Counted from the stretch's first letter, positions 8,836-18,297 are shown. The stretch: 37,376 bases of DNA from Nemertoderma westbladi (GCA_032718475.1 JAUCBJ010002467.1:1-37376); one strand, 5' to 3'. Made by a program: numbers and translations. The notes: generated by a model not told the origin, from the sequence alone.

Positions 8836-10745
8836 AGTCTCCCCTGTAGAAGGTCGAGCGAACTCGGACAGTGTAAATGAGATCCTTCCAGGCTTTCCGA
8901 TTCTCCAACTACTACTAGGTCGAGCGAACTCGGACAATGGAAATGAGATCCTTCCAGGCTTCCCGATTCTACTACTACTAGAAGGTCGAGCGAACTCGGA
9001 CAGTGTAAATGAGATCCTTCCAGGCTTCCCGATTCTCCAACTACTACTAGGTCGAGCGAGCTCGGACAGTGGAAATGAGATCCTTCCAGGCTTCCCGATT
9101 CTCCAACTACTACTAGAGCGAGCGAGCTCGGACAGTGGAAATGAGATCCTTCCCGGCTTCCCGATTCTCCAACTACTACTAGGTCGAGCGAACTCGGACA
9201 ATGGAAATGAGATCCTTCCAGGCTTCCCGATTCTCCATAGTTGTCGCAATTTCATTTCTCCAAGTTCAGTATCCCTTTCAAGTTGATCTATATATGTTAT
9301 GGCCGGTCGTCCACGACTACGCTTTCCATGAGTTGGTTGCCAGAAAAGTAGATCTGGTATGACCTCGTCTTTACTTCGCCAGCAGTGCCCACTGAATCTT
9401 AATCTGCGTTCACGGAGGGTGGTTGATACAGGCGGTGTTGTACCATAAAGCTCGGCGTTTGTCATGTGCTGTCTCCAGCTGATGTTTAGGGCTGCCCTCA
9501 GTAGTCTTGTGTAGCAACCATCAATTCGTTGTTCAAATGATTTAGTCAGTGTCCAGGTCTCACCCCCGTATAAAAATACACTTTCCACTGTGGCACGAAA
9601 GAACTTAGTCTTCAGAGCCTGGAGAGATCTGATTTCCAGATGAAGCCTTTGCTTTCCTAACTTGTCCTTTTTGCTACTCTATATCCCTTGGAAGTCATCG
9701 ACCTTCCTCAGTTGATTATTATCAATGGTTGTCAAGTTTCCATCAACATTAAAGGTCATGAATTCGGTCTTGGTAGCATTTATATGCAATACAACCTCCT
9801 TAGCAGCCCTCTCCACTTTATTTAGTAGAAGCTGTGCATCTGCTAGCGTATTAGAGAGCGGCGATGTCACCCGCAAATCGATCGGTGTCCGAAGACACAT
9901 CGGTGTCTGTGACTGTAGTTGCCGGACATCTACTACAGTAGCCTACTTCTGCGTTCTTGAAGTGTGAATCCCAGATCTTCACCATTTGTGGCCGTCCTCA
10001 TTGCGTAATCCAGCACAATTACAAATAGTAATGATGCTAATGTGTCACCTTGCAGTACGCCAGCCAGGATTGAGAAAAACTCAGTTTCACCATCTAGTGA
10101 GAGTACCTGTGCTTCTGTGTCACAATATAACAATCCAATTACGCAACAATTACTTCTGGTATTCCATAAGCTCTTAGGATTTCAAGCATTTTACCTCTAT
10201 GGATGGAGTCGAATGCCTTCTTGAAGTCCACAAACGTCATGACTGCGGGGAGATTCTTTGACTTAATTCCTTCATTCAGTCTCCGTAGTGCAAGTATCTG
10301 AGCTATTGTTGATCTACTTGGTCGAAATCCGTTTTGGCTCTTACACAGAAGTTTCTCTATGTGAGGCCTAATCCTATATAGAATCATTTTATTGTATATT
10401 TTGGCAGCTACCACAAGCAGACAGACCCCACGATAGTTTGTTGGTATACCGAGGTCTCCTTTCTTGGGGAGAGGCTTTAGTTGACCTTTAGTCCAAATTG
10501 GTGGTGGCTTTCCCCTTTTTAACATCCGGTTGCAAACATTCAATAATGGTCTGTTTAGCACTCCTGTTTTCCATACCTCCGCTGGGATTTCATCTAATCC
10601 ACTCGCTTTATTATTGGACATGCTTTTAATGCTTCTTTGGAGTTCGGCAGGTGTGAAGTCCCCTGTTTCTATAGGTAGTGTCTTGTCATATATTTTCCTT
10701 GTAGGGCTGACCTCGATGTTTGGTGGCTGCCCAAGCAAGCTGCTG
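8779..10745 (-). pseudogene. Dead non-LTR retrotransposon reverse transcriptase
   Basis: Four minus-strand frame pieces (10738-10139, 10133-9933, 9900-9679, 9588-8779) together give the reverse transcriptase core and C-terminal part of a LINE. In order they show NNKASGLDEIP, PLPKKGDL, NYRGVCLL, QNGFRPSRST, motif A FVDFKKAFDS, motif B GVLQGDTLA with LFVIVLDYAMR, and then the C-terminal LYGGETWTLT, TRLLRAALNISWR and RRLRFSGHCWR. Motif C reads FAGDIAALS where FADD is expected, so one catalytic aspartate is gone. A frameshift and a short insertion lie just before it, and the endonuclease is absent. The pattern resembles RTE/CR1-like LINEs; the clade is uncertain. Confidence 0.85.
8852..9236 (-). 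repeat. 66-bp in-frame coding minisatellite
   Basis: About six units of 66 bases (22 codons) keep the LINE frame open. They encode repeats of RIGKPGRISFPLSEFARPSS at the C terminus of the reverse transcriptase protein. One normal LINE tail probably held a single unit. Because 66 is a multiple of three, the expansion did not break the frame. The units differ at few positions, so the expansion is fairly young or is being homogenised. Confidence 0.85.
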
Positions 10746-10767
10746 AAGTGAATTGTCTATGATATCT

Positions 10768-10880
10768 AGAACACAACACCTAAAACGGAAATGTTAATAC
10801 TTACCCCTTAAGTGAACATAATTGTTAGGAATTATACAATGAGAATCAATCGAATGATACATAACCAGCCCAATTCTAGT
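10768..10880 (-). repeat. LINE 3'-UTR-like segment upstream of the RT
   Basis: CCTAAAACGGAAATGTTAAT, then CTTAAGTGAAC and AATCAATCGAATGATACA, match 8700-8810 and 17240-17325 in the same orientation. They lie just before the truncated 5' end of the reverse transcriptase. The identity is clearly lower than between the other two copies. It suggests an older copy of the same family into which, or next to which, the element inserted. Confidence 0.55.
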
Positions 10881-11690
10881 AAGCCGATATATTTCAGGCT
10901 CCCATTAAAGGTGGGTCATACGCTGCGCTAACTGATTTATATCTGATGTTAAAACGTTTGGCAAACTTAAGCAAAATTTCTGTGATAATAAAATTTGACG
11001 GTGAAAATTATCTAACTCAAAAGCGCGAACAGGTGTAAATGCAGAAGTGTAGGCGTGTGTAAGTGTCGGCGTAGCTTTTACCCCCATTTTTTATTTGGTT
11101 TTATAAATATTTTTAAACTAGTTAAAAAATTTAGAAATTGTCATTTTTATTTATAAATTTCACTAAAATATTTAGAAGAAAAAACGCTGCTCTGATATAC
11201 CGGTACAGTATTTACATATTTTAATTAAAAAATAAACTATTACCAGTATTGATTGTGAAACCTTTTCCATAAATACGTGGAAGGACGGCACATCCATTCC
11301 TAAGTTTCCATAATTACTGTACTTATCATATATAACCAAGTTCAATTCAACACAACACAGTAGTAAAGTAGTAAACTCGAACTCCATAGCATTAATCCAA
11401 ATAGGGAAATATACTGTAGATATCTATCCATAATCACTATTCATAACAAACGGACTTTGGTCAACTTCCCAGACAGGCTGTAAGCCGTACAGCAGTAGCA
11501 GTCTGCCACTCGCCACTACTGCAAGCAGCACTGCCAGTACGCAGTACAGCAGTAACCCAGCTCTGTACACTACAGCACAGCACTACATCGCATTTAAATT
11601 ACAATACTGCAATACAGCAATAGGCCTACTTCAGTACTTATTGTACCGGTACCACACTTCCTGTACTTCAGTAGGCCCTACTTCAGTACT
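10881..11690. other. AT-rich spacer upstream of the myosin light chain gene
   Basis: No gene is supported. The stretch ends in CAGTA-, AGGCCTAC- and ACCGGT-rich low-complexity sequence (11480-11690). TACTTACTACTGCAG at 11686-11700 resembles a 3' splice acceptor and could precede a 5'-UTR exon, which I cannot confirm. Confidence 0.4.
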
Positions 11691-11737
11691 TACTACTGCA
11701 GCAATAGGACGACTAAGCACAAACAAACCCTGAAAAT

Positions 11738-12259
11738 ATGGCAAGTAAGGCGGCAGCTTCGAAACGGGCTGGAGGTAAGAAACGCGTACAACGCGCGACT
11801 AGTAATGTATTCGCTATGTTCGATCAGAATCAAATACAAGAGTTTAAAGAGGCCTTCAACATGATAGACCAAAACCATGACGGGTTTATTAATAAGGATG
11901 ATCTAAGAGATATGTTGTTCTCTTTGGGCAAGGAGCCCGGAGATTCTTATCTGGATGACATGATTAACGAAGCTCCTGGGCCTATCAACTTCACAATGTT
12001 CCTAACCCTATTCGGGGAGCGCCTGCAGGGCACAGACCCTGAAGAAGTCATCAGAAATGCATTCTCTAACTTCGATGACGATCTTACAGGAATTATTCCG
12101 GAGGAGAACTTGCGTGAGTTGCTGATGACTATGGGCGATCGGTTTACGGAAGACGAAGTCGACGAGATGTTCCGAGACGCCCCGATAGATAAACAAGGAG
12201 GATTTAATTACCCGGAATTCACAAAGATCCTTAAACACGGAGTTAAAGAAAAGGAATAG
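11738..12259 (+). CDS. Myosin regulatory light chain, intronless
   Basis: The 173-residue protein is a complete non-muscle/smooth-type myosin regulatory light chain, the EF-hand subunit that wraps the myosin II neck and switches the motor on when phosphorylated. The kinase target is intact: [15 protein letters not shown], with Thr21/Ser22 equivalent to Thr18/Ser19 of vertebrate RLC. The first EF-hand loop is canonical (D44, N46, D48, G49, I51, D55) and would bind Ca/Mg. The later loops lack ligands, as usual for the family. Also visible are [11 protein letters not shown] and [13 protein letters not shown]. The start context (A at -3, G at +4) is good. The frame has no intron, unlike vertebrate orthologues, so it may be a functional retrocopy or a lineage-specific intronless gene. 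No poly-A tract was seen. Confidence 0.95.
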   Translation: MASKAAASKRAGGKKRVQRATSNVFAMFDQNQIQEFKEAFNMIDQNHDGFINKDDLRDMLFSLGKEPGDSYLDDMINEAPGPINFTMFLTLFGERLQGTDPEEVIRNAFSNFDDDLTGIIPEENLRELLMTMGDRFTEDEVDEMFRDAPIDKQGGFNYPEFTKILKHGVKEKE

Positions 12260-14770
12260 ATGGTTTAGTGCCGGCCATATCGGTATAAATAGCAAACCGG
12301 GTTATGTTTTGTTGTTTGGTCTATTTAAATTCCATTGTTTTATATAGCTGTATAGGCTGATAGGGGTTGGCTGTACTGACTCTGTCTGACTGTGTTGGTA
12401 CCACTATGTACCGCGTACCGGTACCGGTATTAGCGGTAACAGCATTGTTCTTGCTTCCATAAGCACGCAAGCTTAGCAGCTTGCTTCAACATTGCTGCAC
12501 GATTATCGTTTAAGTATATAACAATAGGTAATTAAAAGCAAATTAAAATTAATTTGTGCAGCAATGATGAGCTGATTTCTGGGATATTCGAATCTAAAAC
12601 TCATAAATTTGTGAAATATTAATCTTCAGCTAGCTCACTTTCTTTGGGGGATGTCATGTTAGAGGCTCAGTGACAATGTTTATCTGCCAGGCTGCAAGAG
12701 TTGAGGTCTACACCCTAACTGTTATGTGGCCATAAACTGGGACCTAAACGAGAGCCTTATGGGGTTATGCACTGCACCATGGTTACATGACAGTTTCAAT
12801 TATTGTGATGACCCGACCAACTAACCCAAAACAAACACAAATCCAATTTAAATTACAGAACTATATATATATTACAGAATTAAGTATATTATACCGGAAG
12901 TCTTTGTTGTGGTAGATAGACTTTCGAAAGTTCTCTAAATTATTTTAAAACTTTCCCAATTTACTTCGTTTACACATAACATCAAAACCAAGTCGTATTA
13001 ACAAATAGGCGGAAAGTAAGTTCGCTTGCTGAATACTTAATATACTTCAAAATGAGTTTCATATTCGTATCCCACCAATACAACCTATCTCTAGGCCATT
13101 AGTTTATTTTATTTATGTGTAACGCTCTGCTCTCCTATGCTGACAATGCCGCTAAACGCTTACCTTTACTAGTCAAGCTATTAACTCTGTACATCGTACT
13201 GAGTACAAGTGTATATTTTCGACTACTCACCCTAACTAGTTACTCTTTCTACCAGGATTAGTCCATATTATCTCTCCTTTGTGCTGCTCTTTGATGGTAA
13301 CTGTACTGAAATTATTATTGGGAGGAATTAGTTATTTCTTGGGGCGGGTCATTGACTAGTAAATATAATTATGTGTTATATTATTATTATAAATCGATTA
13401 GATCGAATATTATTTTATTCCTGGGTCGATTGAAATACCTTTAACGGTGATTATTTCATTTTTAGCGAGTATTTAATTTGCTTTATTATTGCTTAGTTGT
13501 TAAATGTTTAATTATAATTAACATAATATTCCAGTTATTTTACGATATTATATTATTTTGATATCTGATGTTTAATGAATATTGTATTGGTAATATTTTA
13601 TAATATTTATAGCATGCGTGAAATATTTAGCATAATAATTGAGTTCTAAGTTATTACCCATTTTAAAGTTCGGGGGCCCTCCCGGCACTCACTCATGTAT
13701 GAAACATTCATATACTCGGGTAATTTTCTACGGTCCCACCCAATAAAACTTGAAAGAATAGATTTTCATTACCTGAAAAATTACCCCGTCTCACTTAATT
13801 TTGTAATTAAGTCAGTGGCAGTACGAATCACTGCGCTTTGTTTGACAAAATGTTAGTGGAAGAATCGTTATTTTATAATTCTAAAATATTAAATAATATT
13901 AGGCTGCGTGCGTTTACACCAGTGTTGACGTGTCACAGTTGATAGTTGACGTGTCACTATTATTGTGACCGCCAACTGTGACACATTAAAATGAAATCCG
14001 TAGATAGGACAGGGTGTACATAATGTAAAACTTTATAAGACGGCTAACTTTATACGGCAGGTGAGAATTGTTTTTACGGCGGACGAGAAACCAGCAACGG
14101 CTCTCAGACACAGCCTCATATGATTTGGGACCGTAATCTGGTACACCTGGTACAGGTCAGCCAACACTTACCTTCATTTTACCAGGTTTTGGCGCAAATT
14201 GACCGCAAGTAATTATATTACAATTAGAATCACTGAACCTATTATCTGCGTAGAAACACCATAAAATATACAAAGTTAGAAAAAGTAGAAAAGTAATATT
14301 TATTATTTTTAGAAAGACCAGAGAGTGGAAGATAATATTGCAATTATTTTCACTAAATTCACTATTTAAAATATGAATGGGATTTTGGGTTATCTTCCTC
14401 AGTAGGGCATTCATCGTTGTTTCCCAAATTACCTTGGATACCATATCGACTAGTCACGATTGAACGAACTCCAAATTAAGCGACATAAGCTAATAAGGAT
14501 CACCAACGCACTAACTGTTTGACTCAGAGAAAGTATGAATCATATGTGCGATACTTAAGTGATACGCAGATTCCCAATCTTGTAGAAAGCTAATGTATTT
14601 GAAAATAATTAAATTGGTATAAAATGTTCGGATTACTAAATAACAATTACTAGAATTATTAACTGCTTGATCTATGTAGGTACTAGGTACGGGTCTATTA
14701 TCAGTAGTACAGCCTGGTGCATGGGCTTCTATTTAATAATATTAACGCTTTTTAATACGATATTCTTAAA
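12260..14770. other. Long AT-rich spacer, no supported gene
   Basis: The first part holds GGTACCGG-type low complexity (12410-12435). A moderately GC-rich block at 12640-12800 may be an old repeat. The rest is AT-rich. A 95-residue minus-strand frame (14444-14157) ends beside a good donor-like AAG|GTAAGT, but its translation is Ile/Phe/Leu-rich and matches nothing I know, so I do not call it a gene. Confidence 0.45.
13930..13984. repeat. 12-bp perfect inverted repeat
   Basis: GTGTCACAGTTG (13930-13941) is matched by its exact complement CAACTGTGACAC (13973-13984). A weaker inner pair (GTGTCAC and GTGAC) lies between. The whole 55 bases can fold into one hairpin. It may be a small fold-back element or a regulatory palindrome. 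Confidence 0.65.
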
Positions 14771-14774
14771 GTCG

Positions 14775-15228
14775 TGGTATCCCTCGACATGAGCATTAAG
14801 TAAGCTCATAGTTTTGTTTAAATCCGGCAGTAAAGCATAATTATGTGGTAACTATAGAGGGATAACAATAATAGATAGACTCCTTAAGTCAATTGTATGA
14901 TTCGTTTTTAACCGCTAGGTTCGTTGGTCAGGGTCAGGGTCGCTATTGTCGTGGGACAGGGTCCCGCGAGAATGTTTAAGTATTTGTGCAGTATTGTGTG
15001 TGGTAAGGTATGATCTGTGCACTGCGTATGTCGTACCAATGTACTAAGTCTGTCCTTGGTGGTGGTATTTTTATTTTGTTTCTACCAATGGAGGTAGACA
15101 AGGTGCACCTAGTGTTACTTATTATTTTGCATGTATCTCGATTGTATGGTAAAAATGATTCGTAAAGTTTACAAAACGAATGGGTTCTTTGGTGTATTGC
15201 AATTATTACTCCTCATGGTCGATACTGT
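14775..15228 (+). pseudogene. LINE reverse transcriptase remnant, 5' part
   Basis: In several frames on the plus strand the decayed translation shows ALSKLIVLFKSGSKA, CGNYRGITIIDRLLKS (RT motif 2A), TNGGRQGAPS (motif B) and LLLMVDTVIF, where an MDD-type motif C is expected. Stops and frameshifts are present. The body resumes at 15781 after an unrelated insertion. It is a different family from the element at 8779-10745. Confidence 0.7.
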
Positions 15229-15467
15229 TATTTTTTTTTTTTTTTTTACCGGGATAGGTTTAGATAGACCCGTAGAAAGCAAAAGGTATACTGTAGACAT
15301 TGAAATTTATAAAGTGAGGACAGGTTCATAAGTTTCAATTGTTTAAATAAGATATGTGTATGATGGTCATACGGTTTCAAGAGGATTATGCGGCGGATTA
15401 TTTTTTTCTGTAATTTTATTAGCGGAAGAAGGTAGGTAGGAGTATGGGATTCGCCGCGGATAATCAT
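15229..15467 (-). pseudogene. LINE C-terminal fragment with poly-A tail, inserted
   Basis: The plus strand begins with a long T run (15229-15247), i.e. a poly-A tail on the minus strand. It is preceded in minus orientation by a 73-residue frame ending LRVYLNLSR. The residues LIKLQKKIIRRI, ILFKQLKLMNLSSLYKFQ are typical of the extreme C terminus of jockey/CR1-like LINE proteins. It is thus a 5'-truncated retroinsertion in reverse orientation inside the older LINE. Confidence 0.7.
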
Positions 15468-15495
15468 TTAACAAACCGGGAAACAGCTAATTAAT

Positions 15496-15752
15496 ATAAC
15501 AAGCGCGAAATCGCGCAAATGTCCGCGTCTACTAACGCATGAACTGTCTCCTTGAATGGCTTACTAACAATCTTACAACAGCAAAAAATTCACCGGAATG
15601 GGGGCATTGAACTCGGTACCTAGAGATTCCAAGACCCACGCTCTGCCAAATGAGCCACTGGGGCTGCATCAATCATTAATACCAAAACCTAACGAGAAAT
15701 TAACAACAACAACAACCGGGTGAATACTAGAGGTATCGCTACGCGAACCTAT
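15496..15752. mobile_element. Short element with single core unit and tRNA-like insert
   Basis: It has the same ends as the element at 3570-4492: GCGCGAAATCGCGC and GTCCGCGTCTACTAAC at the left, AGGTATCGCTACGCGAACCT at the right. It has only one copy of the 52-bp core (GAACTGTCTCCTTGAATGGC). The middle holds a minus-strand tRNA-like sequence. Comparison of the two copies shows that the 3.6-4.5 kb array is a local expansion. Confidence 0.6.
15600..15666 (-). tRNA. tRNA-like sequence (degenerate, probably SINE head)
   Basis: Read on the minus strand it has an A-box-like TGGCTCATTTGGCAGAGCG with a pairing D stem (GCTC/GAGC), an anticodon-arm region TGGGTCTTGGAATC, and a B-box-like CGAGTTCAATGCC. 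The anticodon and T stems do not pair properly and acceptor pairing is poor. I read it as a tRNA-derived SINE head or pseudogene, not a working tRNA. Confidence 0.5.
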
Positions 15753-15780
15753 AAACATAAGAGCATTGATTGATTTTTGT

Positions 15781-16335
15781 TCAGTTTCCGTTATGATTAT
15801 AAATTCCGAAAATACACAATTTTTTGTAGTAAATGGTTTAGATACGGATCAAGACAGTTTATTTTCGGTGATACAATTGTCGCACATTGTAATAGTTATA
15901 CTTATCTTGGACCCCCTACACTGAAAATGGTAAGATGTCTGACGTAATTAAACTACAAATAAACAAATGTGAAGTAGCGACAATAAATTTAAGTATTTTT
16001 TGGGCCAATAATACAACTATGCCGTTTGTTATTAAACGTCAAGTATTTGAAGCTTGTCTTCTGAGTAGCGTACTATATGCCTCAGAAATGTGGTTGGTTC
16101 GTGATTTTAAGAGAATTGAATCTACTACCATAAAATGAAAATGATTAAATGTCTCCTGGGTCTCACGGGTACAGACCCCTACAAACAGGTTTGAGGCAGG
16201 TTTTACACCCCTGGAGGACAGAATACTAAATTCTCGTAGAAATTTCGTTAGGATAATGTTGTCGAGACCTGACCCAGAAATACCATTTTTCCAGGCTGTT
16301 GATATTGTTAAGGCCCGTGCTCCACTGGCAACACA
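15781..16335 (+). pseudogene. LINE reverse transcriptase remnant, 3' part
   Basis: This continues the 14775-15228 element. The translation in shifting frames gives NSENTQFFVVNGLD, FFGDTIVAHCNSYTYLG (the usual region after the catalytic motif), then ACLLSSVLYASEMW, DFKRIESTTIK and MIKCLLGLT. The residues fit the thumb/connection part of a LINE reverse transcriptase. A frameshift at about 15935 and later stops make it dead. It ends where the 16336 repeat begins. Confidence 0.7.
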
Positions 16336-17376
16336 TGGGTTGTAAAGGCTTTTGCGGAATTAGCTAGTCATTTTCCCCGCAAAGTACTCTGTAGGTGTTT
16401 TAGCGGACATAAAAAGCCGTTTCCTTACTGTACCGGTGTTTTAGTGGACATAAAAAGCCATTTCTTCTGTATGTGTACTTTAGCGGACATAACTAGCGAT
16501 TTTATGTCGCAATACGCCAAAATACTCTTGATACAGTGTAAGTTCAGATGACGACATCTATCAGCTGATATGTCCACGTGTAACTTTTTCTTTGTTCTTT
16601 GTTCGGTCGACCAATCAGAGCGATTTTCATTTTATTTGTACAGAAACCTCCGGGAAATCGCGCAATGCATTATGGTTTATGTTTACCTTTTTTCCTAAGC
16701 CTAGAACATCGGCTATGGAATTATTCTGTGTTTCAGACTTTAGCCAAACATTAGAACGGCTTTGATTATAGAAACGTATAACTGTTATCATATTGTCACA
16801 AACTGCATACAGCCCATATCATACCATACATACCTTTCACCGCATTATTTTACTGCTATTTACTGTCGGTTATTAATTGTATCAGTTGATGGAATATTGT
16901 TATATTTGGAGAATATCGATAAATAATCATAAAACCCCCAATCTTCTTGATATACTGAAGGTGAGAGACCGGTTACATATAGCAATTGCGACTTACATTA
17001 TAGTGGTTTTGGAGTGAATCTAATGCTATTTCATAGGCCCTACATGTATCGGTTGCTGTTCTCTTTATATGTGACTAAAATTAGTGAAGGTCGGCAGATC
17101 GGTGTGCAGCATTGTGCGGTAGTGTGCATGAATGTGATAGATAACAAAGCATCTCCTAAAGAATGCGCTTTATACGTGAATCAATAGCCATCCTGTTGTG
17201 TTTAGTGTAAGTCATAACTCTGTTTACATACTTAGAGCGCCACGTCCTAAAGGAACTGTTGATATTTCCCGAAAGTGAATAATATTTGTCAGAGATTATA
17301 TATTAACGATCAATCGAATAATACAGTAGGCCTACACCGCAATAAGGTCAGAGCTTCCGAATCCAGTCTCCCGGGT
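16336..17376 (-). mobile_element. 5'-truncated LINE copy (3' UTR only)
   Basis: It is homologous to the 3' region of the minus-strand LINE (8835-8125 plus 6905-6640) but without the 1.2-kb insertion. The similarity reaches GAATCCAGTCTCCC, the last codons of the LINE frame, and then stops at 17376, as expected for 5' truncation during reverse transcription. The distal end (16340-16510) carries three to four copies of a TTTAGCGGACATAAAAAGCC motif. Confidence 0.65.
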
Positions 17377-17757
17377 AAATCCAGCGGGTGAATGGTCGCG
17401 CATAGGCTGGCTTCGGCTAATGTAGTGCATCAAATACTTGTCATAGGCTAAAGTCGATTTATAACCTAGAAGACACCTAAATTTGGCAGGTTAAACTGCT
17501 AAAGGTCTAAAAGCGCGAACATGGGTCTTATGTCAAAAGTCGTTTTCAGATTTTGTCTGAGTCCGTATGTCAAAAGTATAGGAAGGGATCTTGGGGTCTT
17601 AGCCTCGAATGATAAGTTTATTTTACCGAAAATAACTTATCTTTTATTGGCGCAATTGTAGGACTAATCCTATCACATGCTTTTTTTTTAACCGGGTAGT
17701 GTACAAATTTAGGAATCGCGTAATTTTTCTTGAAATTAATATCTCATATCTCTCCAA

Positions 17758-17800
17758 ACCACGTACGCGTTTCGACCTTACTGGGTCTCATCAGCGTGGT
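17758..17800 (-). ncRNA. Hammerhead ribozyme motif, minus-strand copy
   Basis: This is the same 43-base motif as at 18015-18057, read on the minus strand. Stem I is ACCACG (17800-17795) with CGTGGT (17763-17758). The core CTGATGA is 17794-17788, stem II GACC/GGTC with loop CAGTAA is 17787-17774, and GAAA is 17773-17770, followed by ACGCGT and the predicted cleavage A. All invariant core bases are present. A complete tRNA-like head lies immediately upstream. Confidence 0.8.
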
Positions 17801-17858
17801 GTCGGATTCGAACCTGGGACCTCGAGGTGGAAGCCGAGACTACAACCACTAGGCCACA
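17800..17858 (-). tRNA. tRNA-like SINE head next to the ribozyme
   Basis: On the minus strand, GTGGCCTAGTGGTTGTAGTC (A box), then CTCGGCTTCCACCTCGAG (anticodon-arm-like) and CCAGGTTCGAATCC (a near-perfect B box), end at the start of the ribozyme. The A-box sequence resembles Glu/Gly tRNAs. There is no good acceptor stem. It probably works as an internal RNA polymerase III promoter of a SINE-like element, or did so in the past. Confidence 0.65.
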
Positions 17859-18014
17859 GGTTCTTGAGATATGGAGTATTAATTTCAAAGCCAGCTGCCA
17901 TTTTATTAGCCCCTGATTTTTCGATTATTGGTAGTAACAATGTGTTGGCAAGCTGTATTTATCGAGGTGTTTGTTATTATAAATTTACTTCGAGGTTCTA
18001 GGTTCGAATCCGAC

Positions 18015-18057
18015 ACCACGCTGATGAGACCCAGTAAGGTCGAAACGCGTACGTGGT
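18015..18057 (+). ncRNA. Hammerhead ribozyme motif, plus-strand copy
   Basis: Stem I is ACCACG (18015-18020) pairing with CGTGGT (18052-18057), 6 bp. The core CTGATGA is 18021-18027. Stem II is GACC/GGTC (18028-18031, 18038-18041) with loop CAGTAA. GAAA is 18042-18045. ACGCGT (18045-18050) gives a minimal two-pair stem III, and the predicted cleavage follows A18051. C3, G5, A6, G8, A9, G12, A13, A14 and the A15.1-U16.1 pair are all intact. The palindromic ACGCGT suggests activity as a dimer, as known for short-stem-III hammerheads of Penelope-like elements and retrozymes. The preceding tRNA-like part is truncated here: only the B box GGTTCGAATCC remains. Confidence 0.85.
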
Positions 18058-18238
18058 TTGGAGAGATATGAGATATTAATTTCAAGAAAAATTACGCGAT
18101 TCCTAAATTTGTACACTACCCGGTTAAAAAGTACGCATGTGATGGGATTAGTCCTACAATTGCGCCAATAAAAGATAAGTTATTTTCGGTAAAATAAACT
18201 TATCATTCGAGGCTAAGACCCCTAGATCCCTTCCTATA

Positions 18239-18297
18239 ATAAATGTATAATAACAAACACCTCGAAAAATACAGCTTGCCAACACATTGTTACTATC
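18239..18297 (-). repeat. Inverted copy of the spacer segment 17931-17986
   Basis: This is the inverted complement of the spacer piece containing GTAACAATGTGTTGGCAAGC and CGAGGTGTTTGTTATTA. It lies directly outside the right arm. The locus therefore has the order arm, spacer, inverted arm, inverted spacer part, which points to duplication or inversion of a compound element and not a simple two-arm palindrome. Confidence 0.7.

Larger units (their letters stand above)
17577..18238. mobile_element. Inverted-repeat element with ribozyme-bearing arms
   Basis: The left arm (17577-17827) and right arm (17989-18238) are about 250 bases each and nearly identical in opposite orientation. They are separated by a 161-base spacer. 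Each arm contains, from the inside out, tRNA-like sequence, a hammerhead ribozyme motif, an AT-rich stretch with GGTAGTGTACAAATTTAGG, and a block with CTTATCATTCGAGGCTAAGA. It could be two head-to-head SINE or retrozyme-like insertions, or one fold-back element. Confidence 0.8.

Noticed and set aside
14157-14444. 95-codon minus-strand frame ending at a good donor-like site
   Set aside because: It is AT-driven hydrophobic sequence, with no match to IQCH or another family and no matching acceptor or downstream exon found.
15600-15666. Functional tRNA gene
   Set aside because: The T stem, anticodon stem and acceptor do not pair; only the promoter boxes are recognisable.
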